Source: Sphingobacteriaceae bacterium GW460-11-11-14-LB5 (lineage in GTDB: Bacteria; Bacteroidota; Bacteroidia; Sphingobacteriales; Sphingobacteriaceae). From it: DNA of 64,000 nt. Positions 45,353-54,723 of the stretch are shown in pieces. The stretch covers positions 1,922,001 to 1,986,000 of the forward strand of contig CP021237.1 of assembly GCA_002151545.1 (NCBI GenBank). The letters are read 5' to 3'. Positions within the stretch are counted from its first letter, which is position 1. Each line of letters opens with the position of its first letter. Below the pieces are notes generated by a model that had not been told where the DNA came from, made no database searches, and was given only the letters and a program-made list of their open reading frames with translations. The translations under genes and the position numbers were made by a program.

Positions 45353-46117
45353 ATGATGAATTTGGCTGAGAGGCACCAGTTTATTTTAAGTCGCCTGCAA
45401 CGTGATCAGTACATAAATGTAGTCGATTTATGTAAGGAATTGAAAGTATCGTCTGTAACAATAAGAAAGGACTTAAAACTACTGGAAGATAAAAGTCTTC
45501 TATTTAGAACACATGGAGGTGCTACTGTAAACAATCCATATACGGTAGATCGCCCGGTTAATGAGAAAGAGAAAATCCAATCTATTGAGAAGAATAAAAT
45601 AGGTATTGCTGCTGCTGCATTGTTAAATGATAACGATTCGATTGTGATTGCATCAGGTACCACAGTCCTGTATTTTGCGAAAAATATTGTGCCTGCAACA
45701 AATTTAACAGTGGTTACGTCTGCATTAAATGTAGCACTCGAATTAATGCGCGAGCCCAGTATTGAAGTGATACAATTGGGGGGATTGCTTAGAAAAAGTT
45801 CTTCATCGGTAATGGGTGCTTATGCCGAACAAGTATTGCAGGATTTTTATTTCAATAAACTGTTTTTAGGTGTTGACGGGATTGATCTTGATTTTGGTTT
45901 AACCACTACAAATGCCATGGAGGCGCATTTAAACCGTAAAATGATCGGTGTTTCGCAAAAAACAATTGTACTGGCCGATTCTACTAAATTTGGAAAAAGA
46001 GGCTTCGGAAAAATATGCGGATTAGAAGAAATTGATCATATTATTACCGATAAAGGAATTTCTGAACAAATTGTTAAACATTTAGAGAGTTTAGGTGTTA
46101 CTGTTACTATCGTATAG
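45353..46117 (+). CDS. glpR: DeoR-family transcriptional regulator (GlpR-like)
   Basis: This protein of about 254 residues starts at ATG 45353 (MMNLAERHQFILSRLQRDQY). The winged HTH is VVDLCKELKVSSVTIRKDLK. FRTHGGATVNNPY is the DeoR linker, and the C-terminal sugar-phosphate sensor has VVTSALNVALELM, FLGVDGIDLDFGLTT and VLADSTKFGKRGF. Divergence from glpD makes glycerol 3-phosphate the likely effector. A longer frame (45311) would add a hydrophobic extension and is unlikely. A near-match -7 (TAATTTG at 45324-45330) precedes it. Confidence 0.85.
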   Translation: MMNLAERHQFILSRLQRDQYINVVDLCKELKVSSVTIRKDLKLLEDKSLLFRTHGGATVNNPYTVDRPVNEKEKIQSIEKNKIGIAAAALLNDNDSIVIASGTTVLYFAKNIVPATNLTVVTSALNVALELMREPSIEVIQLGGLLRKSSSSVMGAYAEQVLQDFYFNKLFLGVDGIDLDFGLTTTNAMEAHLNRKMIGVSQKTIVLADSTKFGKRGFGKICGLEEIDHIITDKGISEQIVKHLESLGVTVTIV

Positions 46118-46161
46118 CGAATTCCACGCTAACGGTATATCCCAAACATTATAATTTGAAC

Positions 46162-46551
46162 ATGGAAAGAAAACGAATACACATTTTAGAGGATGATCAG
46201 GAGATCAGAAACGTTATTGAAATTCTATTAAAAGATGAGGGTTTTGAGTTACAGCTTTCATCATCATTTGCTGAGTTAAAGAAAAATATTCAGGATGCAA
46301 TGCCTGATCTTTTCTTGCTGGATGTAATGTTGCCAGATGGAAACGGCGCAGAGATTTGTGAAGATTTAAAAACCGATATTTTTACTAAACACATCCCGAT
46401 TATTGTAATGTCTGCGCAGAATAATAGCGAACAAAAAGCTATTGATGCATTTGCGGATGATTATATCAGTAAACCTTTTGATATTTATGATGTTTTGGCG
46501 CGTATCAATGCACAGCTAAAACGCAGTACAGAAAACAGAACAAAAGTTTAA
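46162..46551 (+). CDS. single-domain response regulator
   Basis: This 129-residue receiver domain starts at ATG 46162 (MERKRIHILEDDQEIRNVIE). The phosphoacceptor is Asp in DLFLLDVMLPDGNG, the acidic pair is EDD and the Lys is in DDYISKPFDIYDVL. No output domain or kinase is adjacent, so it is a CheY-like orphan relay. A terminator follows immediately. Confidence 0.93.
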   Translation: MERKRIHILEDDQEIRNVIEILLKDEGFELQLSSSFAELKKNIQDAMPDLFLLDVMLPDGNGAEICEDLKTDIFTKHIPIIVMSAQNNSEQKAIDAFADDYISKPFDIYDVLARINAQLKRSTENRTKV

Positions 46552-46568
46552 TTACAATCAGGTTAAAT

Positions 46569-46604
46569 AAAAAAAGGGAAGTCAAAAAATGGCTTCCCTT
46601 TTTT
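46569..46604. terminator. bidirectional terminator after the response regulator
   Basis: AAAAAGGGAAG (46571-46581) pairs with CTTCCCTTTTT (46593-46603), giving T-runs on both strands. It serves both convergent genes. Confidence 0.9.
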
Positions 46605-46621
46605 ATGAATTAAATATTTTC

Positions 46622-47299
46622 TTAGGTCTGCTTAACATCCTGTGCTTTGTTGAACATGACAAAACGTTTAGAATCGCCTACGCGTTGTGGTACTGTCGCG
46701 TTAGAAACAATAGCATAATCTTCGGTATGCTTGTTAATAAAAACACCTGCACCAATAATATTGTGGCCGCCAATGGTAATATCTTCTTTAACAGCGGAGT
46801 TAATACCTAAAAAGGAATTATTGCCTATAGTTACATTACCGGCTAATATATTACCAGATAACAGCACATTATTTCCTAAGGTAGAGTGGTGGCCAATCCG
46901 GGCACCGATAAGCATACAATTGTTGCCTATGGTTACAAAAGGCTGTATGTCGCAGCACTGATCAATAAAAGTATTGTGGCCAAATACCAAATCGGGCCAT
47001 ACATTAGCTTTCGAAGAAATATAATTTGCAAAGCTGTAACCAGTTTCACTTACCTTTTGATATACACTTTCCCTGGCACTGTTTCTACCAATGGCAATAT
47101 GCATTTTATGGCTTTCTGGAGGAAAATCTTTAAGCACCTGTGCGAAGCTTAAAATGGGTAATCCCAATAGTGTATCGCCTGCAGGAGGCACATAGGCATC
47201 ATCAACACAAAATGCGACAACATTATAATCACTGTCATTCATAAATGAATAACAGATAAACTCAGCCATTTTTCCAGTTCCATAAATAATAACTTTCAT
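46622..47299 (-). CDS. PglD/NeuD-like left-handed beta-helix acetyltransferase
   Basis: The 225-residue protein has an N-terminal Rossmann-like part (MKVIIYGTGKMAEFICYSFM). A hexapeptide-repeat beta-helix follows (FVTIGNNCMLIGARIGHHST, NVLLSGNILAGNVTIGNNSF, NIIGAGVFINKHT), the layout of sugar O/N-acetyltransferases such as PglD and NeuD. The active His is probably in IGARIGHHSTLG. It probably acetylates a sugar for surface glycans. It faces away from the EPS locus with a 718-base spacer between. Confidence 0.88.
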   Translation of the reverse strand: MKVIIYGTGKMAEFICYSFMNDSDYNVVAFCVDDAYVPPAGDTLLGLPILSFAQVLKDFPPESHKMHIAIGRNSARESVYQKVSETGYSFANYISSKANVWPDLVFGHNTFIDQCCDIQPFVTIGNNCMLIGARIGHHSTLGNNVLLSGNILAGNVTIGNNSFLGINSAVKEDITIGGHNIIGAGVFINKHTEDYAIVSNATVPQRVGDSKRFVMFNKAQDVKQT

Positions 47300-48017
47300 A
47301 TTTCATTCTTTGTTTTTAGGTTAGTTACGAATTTATACATAAAACAGGCTTTTAAACCCTTTAAAAGCATACTGTACACATATTGCTAATCCAGGTTTAC
47401 AGCATGCACAGTTGCGCATTTTCTTGCTTTTTACCCCGGTTTAAGGGGATATGGCTTTTATGTTAATCGTTTTATCAGGGCGAATGGCTACCGGCGAACC
47501 ACTGCAGATGAAATCTCAATACGATGAAGTAAAATGTTAGTTGGCGTTCATTAAAAATATATTGTAAAATATGTTTCACAGAAAGATGCGAAGCGCAACC
47601 TGTTGGCTGCTGATGAGAGAAAAATAATCCATCAATCCACAAATTTAAGTTTGTTGATCAGCGGTTTTGCTTTGAAATTTTATAAAAATCATTTTTTACC
47701 CCCTATAAAATGTAGTATTAAACAGCTTTTTTAAATGTTAAAACATTTTCTGATGTTTTTTGAGTTTTCGCCGATAAGTTCTTATTGAAAAACAGGCTTT
47801 TTTGAGTGAAAATACGGCCAGAAGATTATACATGTTATGCGTTGTAAAATTTACAAATGATGTGCATTTTATGGGCACAGTAGCTAAAATGCTGTGCATG
47901 CTGGTCGTATTTTATACAATTTAAATACAACCCCGATCTGCCTATAAAACATTGACGCTTAATTGCATAGCTTAGTTCTCAATAAATCCAAACAAAAAAC
48001 TAAACATTACTTAAGCT
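47300..48017. other. 718-base gene-free region upstream of the EPS locus
   Basis: No supported gene. Hairpin-forming stretches include GCTTTTAAA/TTTAAAAGC (47348-47368) and a 15-base palindrome TTGTAAAATTTACAA (47842-47856). Two crossing stems, GCATTTTA/TAAAATGC (47864-47871 with 47885-47892) and GCACAG/CTGTGC (47875-47880 with 47892-47897), could give an H-type pseudoknot or alternatives. A lone TAAGTTTG (47646-47653) might be a -7 element, which would give a 5' leader of about 360 bases. Confidence 0.5.
47842..47856. promoter_or_regulatory. 15-nt palindrome in the EPS upstream region
   Basis: TTGTAAAATTTACAA is a perfect 7-bp inverted repeat around one base, about 160 bases before the export gene. 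It is operator-like; the factor is unknown. Confidence 0.35.
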
Positions 48018-48776
48018 ATGAAGAAAGTAATATTATTTATCGCAATATATACAAGCATTATCACCGGATGCGCTCCCAGAAGAGATCTTGTATACTTTAG
48101 TAACCTGGCTAAACAAACTAGCGAAGTAAAGCTTCAAGGTCAGGAAGTTAAAATTCAGCAGAACGATCTTTTAAGTGTAAGCATAAACAGCTTAAATCAA
48201 GAATCAAATGTATTATTTGCAGTTAATACCCGAAATGCAAGTGCCGACAATAATTATAAAATAGAAGGTTACCGGGTAAGTAAAGACGGAATGATTAACC
48301 TGCCCGTTGTAGGCAACGTTCGATTAGAAGGTTTAACCATTGAGCAGGCACAGGCCACCATCTCCAAAGAGTTAGATAAATACGTTAAAAAACCGGTAGT
48401 TGATGTTCAGTTAGTCAATTTTAAGGTAACAGTAATTGGCGAAGTAAACCGGCCATCAACCTTTACCGTACAGGGAGATAATATTAACCTCCTGGAAGCA
48501 TTGGGGATGGCAGGCGACATGACTGTTTATGGTAAACGGGAAAATATTTTAGTGATCAGACAACAGAATGGTCAAAGGGTAATGAAAAGACTTAATCTGA
48601 ATAATCAGGATGTGATGGATTCTCCATTCTTCTACCTGAAACAAAACGATGTGGTTTATGTAGAACCCGATAAATCAAAAGCAATTGAATATAGCCCGAA
48701 TACACGTATAATGCCAGTGGTAATTGCTTCTATATCAGCAGTTGCGGTATTAATCACAGCAGTTCTTCGTCGATAA
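48018..48776 (+). CDS. polysaccharide export lipoprotein (Wza-like)
   Basis: This 252-residue outer-membrane export protein has a lipobox (IYTSIITGCAPRRD). A Poly_export domain (IQQNDLLSVSINSLNQES; VSKDGMINLPVVGNVRLEGL) precedes an SLBB domain (FTVQGDNINLLEALGMAG). A hydrophobic C-terminal segment (MPVVIASISAVAVLITAVL) spans the membrane. It forms the channel for the polysaccharide made by the downstream genes and works with the autokinase. Confidence 0.93.
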   Translation: MKKVILFIAIYTSIITGCAPRRDLVYFSNLAKQTSEVKLQGQEVKIQQNDLLSVSINSLNQESNVLFAVNTRNASADNNYKIEGYRVSKDGMINLPVVGNVRLEGLTIEQAQATISKELDKYVKKPVVDVQLVNFKVTVIGEVNRPSTFTVQGDNINLLEALGMAGDMTVYGKRENILVIRQQNGQRVMKRLNLNNQDVMDSPFFYLKQNDVVYVEPDKSKAIEYSPNTRIMPVVIASISAVAVLITAVLRR

Positions 48777-48797
48777 CGTCTCTTAAAACATGATATC

Positions 48798-51086
48798 ATG
48801 CTTAAACAAAGTATAAATGGTGGCGCAAAAGATTTTGCAGAAACTATGAACAGGTTTGCCAGAAACTGGCACTATTTCTTAATCAGTATCATTATTTCTA
48901 TGGCTGCTGTATATGGCTTTCTGTACATCACCCCACCCAAATATAAAGTGAGCAGTACACTATTAATCTCTGATGATAAAAATGGTGCTGCAATGTCTAA
49001 CAGTACCGCTTTCAGTGATCTTAATATGTTTCAAACGGTTAAAACGGTTGATAATGAAATTGAGATTTTACGGTCGAGAGATTTGATTTTTAAAGTATTG
49101 AAAAAACTAAACTTAGAAACAGCTTACTTTAAAAAAGAGGGGATTAGAGAAAAAGAACTTTATGGAAAAACCTCTCCGCTTGTTGTTACTGCCATCAGTT
49201 TAAAAAATGGTGCTTATGCCCGGAAAATTAATGTTTCTTATCTGGATGACATCTCGTACATCATTCAGGATAGCCTAAAGACCAATATCGTAAAGTATGG
49301 TGATACCATTAGCACTAAAAACTACGCCATTAAAATAAATAAAGGTCCGGCCTTCAAAGCCGAATTTGGTAAAATTAAACTCCAGTTTAAAAACCTGTAT
49401 AAAATGACAGAGGCTTATAACCTGGTTTCGTTAAAAATAGTTCCGGTTGTTAAAGACGCCAACACCATTACCATTAGTTTGAACGATGTAGTGCCACAAC
49501 GCGGAATTGACATTCTTAACGATCTGATTGAAACCTATAATATTAATAACGTTAATAATAAAAATACCATTGCCCGTAATACCATTAAATTTATCGATAA
49601 CCGACTAAAATACCTCGTTGCAGATCTTTCTGGTACCGAGGAGGATGTGGAGAGCTACAAACAGCAAAACCGTGTTACCGATGTAAATATGGATGCGCAG
49701 ATGAATGCTGCACGCTCAGGACAGTACAATCAGTTATTGGAAGAATCGTCGGTGCAACTGAGGTTATTGCGGTCTATCGAAAATTATTTCAGGGGCAAAC
49801 AAAGCCAATACAACCTAGCTCCAAGTGCAATGGGCTTAAAAGATCCGATTTTGAATTCATTGATTTCGAAATTTAACGATCTCCAGTTGGAGCGGAACCG
49901 GATGTTGCGTACTGCGAATGCTGAAAACCCTTTGGTACTCAACCTGAACGAGCAAATAGCAACCTTAAAAACCAATATTTTAGAAAACCTATCCAGCATT
50001 AAACAAGGTTTCGTTATTGAAAGAAACAACCTGAGCTCCAATTACGCTCAATTCGATAATAAAATTAAATCTGTGCCTACCATAGAACGTGGCTTGTTAG
50101 AAAGAAGCCGTGAACAAAGCGTAAAATCAGGTTTATATAAATATTTGCTGCAAAAAAGAGAGGAAACGGCTTTATCGCTTTCAGCTACAGTGCCCACCTC
50201 GCAAGTGGTAGATAAACCGGCATACAACACTATACCGAATAGCCCTAAGCAACCACTGTTGTACCTGTGTGGATTTATTTTCGGCTTTTTTGTTCCGGCC
50301 GGAGTAATTTACGCCAAAGGATTTTTCAATAACAAAGTACAGGATGCCAGTACGATTGAGCTTACAGGTGCAAAAATGCTTGGCGAACTTTCTCATAACC
50401 TGGATAAAAGTACCATCGTGTTTCAAAAAGATAACCGTTCTACCATATCAGAATTGTTTAGGTACATCAGAATGAATTTAGGACTGATGTCTAACAATAT
50501 CGAAAATAAGGTAATGCTGGTAACCTCGAGTATGAAAGGAGAGGGTAAAACATTCTTCAGCGTAAACCTGGCTACTACTTTAGGTATGCTCGATAAAAAA
50601 GTGGTTGTATTGGAGTTCGATTTAAGAAAACCTGATCTTTTGAATAAGGTGGGGTTAAAACAAACGATCGGCTTAACTGACTATTTAATTGGTGAATCTT
50701 TGTTAGATGATATTATCAAACCGACCAGTGTTTCTGACAATATTTCGGTTATTGGCTGTGGTCAATCACCTGAAAATCCTGCCGAAGTAATGATGAGTCC
50801 TAAAATGGATCTGTTATTTGATGAACTGAAAGAAAGGTTCGATTACATCATTATCGATACTTCGCCGGTTGGCCAGGTGGCCGATGCCTTTAGTTTAGCA
50901 GAATATGCCGATGTAAGCATTTACCTGGTGCGATACAATTACACCAATAAATACCAGTTGGCCATATTGAAAGATATTTGTGAAAACAATAAACTCAAAA
51001 ATCCGATGGTCGTTTTTAACGATGCCAAAAGAGAAAAGAGCCAAAAATACAGCTACGGTGGTTACGGTTATGCCATGGCAAACTAA
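48798..51086 (+). CDS. polysaccharide co-polymerase / tyrosine autokinase (Wzc-like)
   Basis: This 762-residue inner-membrane protein has a Wzz domain with TM1 at about 29-50 (YFLISIIISMAAVYGFLYI). A long coiled periplasmic region (about 250-440) and TM2 (LYLCGFIFGFFVPAGVIYA) follow. The cytoplasmic BY-kinase has Walker A SMKGEGKTFFSVNLAT, Walker A' VVVLEFDLRKPDLL and Walker B YIIIDTSPVGQ. The C-terminus has a tyrosine cluster (KYSYGGYGYAMAN), the autophosphorylation site. It sets chain length and couples polymerisation to export. Confidence 0.95.
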   Translation: MLKQSINGGAKDFAETMNRFARNWHYFLISIIISMAAVYGFLYITPPKYKVSSTLLISDDKNGAAMSNSTAFSDLNMFQTVKTVDNEIEILRSRDLIFKVLKKLNLETAYFKKEGIREKELYGKTSPLVVTAISLKNGAYARKINVSYLDDISYIIQDSLKTNIVKYGDTISTKNYAIKINKGPAFKAEFGKIKLQFKNLYKMTEAYNLVSLKIVPVVKDANTITISLNDVVPQRGIDILNDLIETYNINNVNNKNTIARNTIKFIDNRLKYLVADLSGTEEDVESYKQQNRVTDVNMDAQMNAARSGQYNQLLEESSVQLRLLRSIENYFRGKQSQYNLAPSAMGLKDPILNSLISKFNDLQLERNRMLRTANAENPLVLNLNEQIATLKTNILENLSSIKQGFVIERNNLSSNYAQFDNKIKSVPTIERGLLERSREQSVKSGLYKYLLQKREETALSLSATVPTSQVVDKPAYNTIPNSPKQPLLYLCGFIFGFFVPAGVIYAKGFFNNKVQDASTIELTGAKMLGELSHNLDKSTIVFQKDNRSTISELFRYIRMNLGLMSNNIENKVMLVTSSMKGEGKTFFSVNLATTLGMLDKKVVVLEFDLRKPDLLNKVGLKQTIGLTDYLIGESLLDDIIKPTSVSDNISVIGCGQSPENPAEVMMSPKMDLLFDELKERFDYIIIDTSPVGQVADAFSLAEYADVSIYLVRYNYTNKYQLAILKDICENNKLKNPMVVFNDAKREKSQKYSYGGYGYAMAN

Positions 51087-51281
51087 AACTACCATGTTTT
51101 AAAAGAGAATACCAATACCCTTTACCAAATAAACGTCCCCAAACGATTTAATTCTGTTTACAAACAATAAAGTGAGGATGCTTAAACTGAGCATCGTATT
51201 AAGGCATTATCAGCTTGTAAACTACTCTTAATTAGATTGCCCATTTGCCCCAAAAAGCAAAATAAGATTAAAAAATAAAAT

Positions 51282-51312
51282 TGTCATGTAAGTGATATAG
51301 CGAAGCTGTATC
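51282..51312 (+). repeat. hairpin element copy 1 upstream of upxY
   Basis: A 31-base sequence opens TGTCATGTAAGT and ends in the hairpin GATATAGCGAAGCTGTATC: an 8-bp stem with one G-T pair around a GAA loop. Its core is GCGAAGC, a DNA motif known for exceptionally stable mini-hairpins. It is identical to copy 2. Confidence 0.85.
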
Positions 51313-51365
51313 CGGCCGACTAAAAGGCGCTTTAGCAGACAGTTTTAAAGATAATGCCCAATACC

Positions 51366-51396
51366 TGTCATGTAAGTGATATAGCGAAGCTGTATC
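51366..51396 (+). repeat. hairpin element copy 2 upstream of upxY
   Basis: Exactly the same 31 bases as copy 1, offset by 84 bases and 41 bases before the upxY ATG. Confidence 0.85.
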
Positions 51397-51436
51397 AAAT
51401 GGCCTAGAAAATAAACGATAAACTCATTAAAATAAA

Positions 51437-51985
51437 ATGGAATCTATAATTAACATCAAGCCCTCGTTCGCAAAAAAATGGTTTGTGATTTATACCCGTC
51501 CCCGTTGGGAGAAAAAAGTTGACCGTTTGCTGCAAGAGCAAGGTTTCGAATCTTTTTGTCCTGTGCGGAATGTAGAAAATCAATGGGCCGATAGAAAGAA
51601 AATCGTTAGTCTTCCACTTTTTACCGGATATGTTTTTGTGAAAATAGATGAACGGGAAGGCTACAAAATCAGGTATACACTGGGGGTTTTAAACTTCATT
51701 AATTACATGGGGAAACCTGCAGTAGTTCGCGATAGTGAGATTGAAAAGCTGAAACACATCATGGATACCTATAACGATGTAGATGTAGTGAGTTTAACCG
51801 GTGTTTCGAAAGGAGACCGTGTTCGGATCAGTAATGGTCTTTTTCATAACCAGGAAGGAGAGGTGATCCAGATTCAAGGTAAGCACGTTTTAATGTCTTT
51901 CGATCATTTAGACTGTGCTTTAGTTACCAGAGTGCCTATAAGCAACTTAACATTAACCGTAAATACACAACAACACTATGTATAA
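51437..51985 (+). CDS. UpxY-family transcription antiterminator (NusG paralogue)
   Basis: This 182-residue NusG-like protein has an NGN domain ([38 protein letters not shown]) and a KOW domain ([20 protein letters not shown]). In Bacteroides, UpxY proteins prevent premature termination in the leader of their own capsule operon. Here it sits third in the locus, after the spacer with duplicated hairpins. It overlaps the dehydrogenase gene by 8 bases. Confidence 0.92.
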   Translation: MESIINIKPSFAKKWFVIYTRPRWEKKVDRLLQEQGFESFCPVRNVENQWADRKKIVSLPLFTGYVFVKIDEREGYKIRYTLGVLNFINYMGKPAVVRDSEIEKLKHIMDTYNDVDVVSLTGVSKGDRVRISNGLFHNQEGEVIQIQGKHVLMSFDHLDCALVTRVPISNLTLTVNTQQHYV

Positions 51986-53276
51986 CGCTGAAGATAATCT
52001 GAAAATGGCCGTAATTGGCCTTGGCTACGTTGGCTTACCATTGGCAGTAGAATTTGCAAAAAAATACAAGGTATTTGGCTTTGATATTAACGAGACCAGG
52101 ATAGCAGAATTAAAAGCCGGATACGACAATACACTGGAAGTTAACGAATCTGAATTAAATGAGGTTTTAACATTCGAATGCACAACTTTAAAAGGCTTGT
52201 ACTGTACCAATGAAATCGAAAAATTACGCAGCTCGTCGGTTTACATTGTTACAGTGCCAACGCCTGTTGATAAAAACAACCGGCCAGATTTAACCCCGCT
52301 GATTAAAGCAAGTGCAGTTGTTGCTAAAGTTTTAAAGAAAGGAGATATAGTGGTTTATGAATCAACTGTATACCCTGGCGTAACTGAAGATGAATGTGTA
52401 CCGATTTTAGAAAAAGGATCAGGTTTGGTTTTCAATAAGGATTTTTTTGCCGGTTATTCTCCGGAACGTATTAATCCTGGAGATAAACAACATACAGTTG
52501 CCAATATCTTAAAAATAACCTCGGGTTCTACCCCTGAAGCCGCCGAAAAAATCGATGAACTCTACCGTTCGGTCATTACAGCCGGAACTTATAAAGCTTC
52601 GTCTATTAAAGTGGCCGAAGCAGCGAAAGTAATTGAAAATGCCCAGCGCGATATCAATATTGCTTTTGTAAACGAATTGGCAATGATTTTTAACCAGATC
52701 GGTATTGATACTTCCGAAGTTTTAGCCGCAGCCGGAACCAAGTGGAATTTTCTAAATTTCAAACCAGGTTTAGTTGGCGGGCATTGTATTGGCGTAGATC
52801 CTTATTATTTGGCCCAAAAAGCACAAGAAGCGGGTTACCACCCCGAAATTATTTTAGCCGGCCGACGTGTAAACGATGGTATGGGTAAATATGTGGCCGA
52901 TCAGGTCATCAAAAAAATGATTGCGCAAAACATCCACATTGTGGGCGCAGAAGTATTGGTGTTGGGCTTTACGTTTAAAGAAAACTGTCCGGATGTACGA
53001 AATACCAAAGTAATTGATATTGTAAGGCGACTGGAAGAATACAAAGTTAAAGTAACCATCCATGATCCCTGGGCAAATGCCGATCAGGCCAACCACAACT
53101 ATGGTATTATCTGCGAAAATGGCTCGTCGAAAACCAGAAAGTACGATGGAATTATACTGGCCGTAGCACACGAAGCTTTCAATAATTTAAATATTACAGC
53201 ATTACGTAAACCAGCCTGTGTGGTGTACGATATAAAAGCGGTATTGCCACAATCAATGGAAACGGTTCGATTGTAA
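51978..53276 (+). CDS. UDP-N-acetylhexosamine 6-dehydrogenase (WbpA/TviB type)
   Basis: This 432-residue nucleotide-sugar dehydrogenase has an N-terminal Rossmann motif [20 protein letters not shown]. The catalytic Cys is in [20 protein letters not shown]. The C-terminal NAD-dependent domain is [20 protein letters not shown]. The [11 protein letters not shown] form points to UDP-GlcNAc/GalNAc 6-oxidation rather than UDP-glucose. It supplies a uronic acid amino sugar to the repeat unit. Confidence 0.93.
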   Translation: MYNAEDNLKMAVIGLGYVGLPLAVEFAKKYKVFGFDINETRIAELKAGYDNTLEVNESELNEVLTFECTTLKGLYCTNEIEKLRSSSVYIVTVPTPVDKNNRPDLTPLIKASAVVAKVLKKGDIVVYESTVYPGVTEDECVPILEKGSGLVFNKDFFAGYSPERINPGDKQHTVANILKITSGSTPEAAEKIDELYRSVITAGTYKASSIKVAEAAKVIENAQRDINIAFVNELAMIFNQIGIDTSEVLAAAGTKWNFLNFKPGLVGGHCIGVDPYYLAQKAQEAGYHPEIILAGRRVNDGMGKYVADQVIKKMIAQNIHIVGAEVLVLGFTFKENCPDVRNTKVIDIVRRLEEYKVKVTIHDPWANADQANHNYGIICENGSSKTRKYDGIILAVAHEAFNNLNITALRKPACVVYDIKAVLPQSMETVRL

Positions 53277-53280
53277 GATC

Positions 53281-54723
53281 ATGAATTTAACATATAAAGC
53301 GCGATCGGGCATTATATGGTCGATCGGACAGCAGTTTAGTGTTAAATTCATAAACCTGTTCGTTACCATCATACTGGCCCGCCTGTTAAGCCCTGCAGAA
53401 TTTGGCTTAATCGCAATGCTCTCTATTTTTATCGCTGTTGGCAATTCATTAATGGATAGCGGTTTAACATCATCGCTAATCCGCACAAGAACGGCAGGAC
53501 AAAAAGATTTTTCTACTATATTTTTTTTTAACCTGTTTGGAAGCATCATTGTTTATGGTGTTTTGTTCTTTACAGCACCTTTAATCGCTGATTTTTACAG
53601 ACAGCCCTTACTGACCAATATTGTTAGGGTCTACGGATTAACCTTTTTAATCAATGCCTTTTTCAGCATTCAGAGTACTTTATTAACGAAGGAAATGAAA
53701 TTTAAACTGCAAACGGTAATTCAGATACCAGCAGTAATACTGGGCGGTTGTTTAGGCATTTACCTGGCGAAAAAAGGTTATGGAACCTGGAGTTTGGTGT
53801 GGATGAGTTTACTGAGTGCAAGTGTTTCTACAGCATTACACTGGTTTTACTCCGATTGGCGGCCACGACTGATTTTCAATAAAAGAAGCTTCAGAAAGCA
53901 TTTTCATTTTGGATACAAGATGACGCTTTCCGGTCTGCTGGATACGATTTATCAAAATTTATACACGGTTATTATAGGTCGCTTTTACGCTGCAGCTCAA
54001 TTGGGCTTTTATGCCAGGGCAGATAGTTTAAGTCAGTTGCCCATTGGAATTATTTCTACAGCAATTAGTAAAGTAACCTATCCGATGTTTTCGAACATCA
54101 GCAATGACGATGTAAAACTTAAAATGGTTTACCGAAGGTTAATGCAGCAGGTATTATTCTGGAATGCACCAAGCCTGATTTTTTTGGCACTTATTGCCCA
54201 ACCTTTAATTTCCTTACTGTTAACCGATAAATGGCTGCCTTCAGTACCCTATTTTCAGATTTTATGTATTGCGGGTATTCTATATCCTGTACATGCATAC
54301 AACCTGAACATTTTGAAAGTTAAGGGACATAGCGGACAGTTTTTAAGATTAGAAATTATAAAAAAGGTGCTGAGTGTAGTCGGAATTATTTGTGTAATTC
54401 CATTTGGCATTATGGGGTTGTTATATTTTCAACTCTTCTTTACCGTTTTTGCCTATTATATCAATTCAACATATAGTGGCAAATTAATCAATTATCCACT
54501 TAAAGAACAACTTCAGGATATTGCACCTATTTTAATGTTATCTAGCTTATTAGGTGTAGCATGTTATTGCCTCGATACCTGGTGTTTATCGCATTACCAT
54601 ATTAACAATATTCTTCGCATTGCTGGCATAAGCATTATTTATGGCAGTTTTTACCTCGGCATCAGTAGCAGCATTAAAATGGCTGCACTCGTTGATTTTA
54701 AACAATTAATCCTCAAACAATGA
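53281..54723 (+). CDS. lipid-linked oligosaccharide flippase (Wzx/PST family)
   Basis: This 480-residue protein has about 12-14 membrane helices. The opening YKARSGIIWSIGQQFSVKFI and FVTIILARLLSPAEFGLIAM are typical of polysaccharide flippases. It translocates the undecaprenyl-linked repeat unit across the inner membrane. It overlaps the next gene by 4 bases (ATGA). Confidence 0.92.
   Translation: MNLTYKARSGIIWSIGQQFSVKFINLFVTIILARLLSPAEFGLIAMLSIFIAVGNSLMDSGLTSSLIRTRTAGQKDFSTIFFFNLFGSIIVYGVLFFTAPLIADFYRQPLLTNIVRVYGLTFLINAFFSIQSTLLTKEMKFKLQTVIQIPAVILGGCLGIYLAKKGYGTWSLVWMSLLSASVSTALHWFYSDWRPRLIFNKRSFRKHFHFGYKMTLSGLLDTIYQNLYTVIIGRFYAAAQLGFYARADSLSQLPIGIISTAISKVTYPMFSNISNDDVKLKMVYRRLMQQVLFWNAPSLIFLALIAQPLISLLLTDKWLPSVPYFQILCIAGILYPVHAYNLNILKVKGHSGQFLRLEIIKKVLSVVGIICVIPFGIMGLLYFQLFFTVFAYYINSTYSGKLINYPLKEQLQDIAPILMLSSLLGVACYCLDTWCLSHYHINNILRIAGISIIYGSFYLGISSSIKMAALVDFKQLILKQ

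Larger units (their letters stand above)
51087..51436. other. 350-base spacer between wzc-like gene and upxY
   Basis: No coding frame is supported. It holds a stem GATGCT/AGCATC (51177-51195) and two copies of a 31-base hairpin element (51282-51312 and 51366-51396). No exact TAnnTTTG promoter is seen; TAGATTG near 51233 is a weak match. This break may divide the locus into two transcription units. Confidence 0.55.

Noticed and set aside
46152..46158. TAATTTG as the response regulator promoter
   Set aside because: It is one base short of the consensus and would place the transcription start inside the coding region from ATG 46162.
46589..46961. Several plus-strand open frames across the acetyltransferase gene
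   Set aside because: They are antisense to a well-supported beta-helix acetyltransferase and lack any recognisable domain.
51282..51396. Duplicated 31-mer as a minimal CRISPR or att pair
   Set aside because: There are only two copies, no cas genes, no integrase and no gene content between them.
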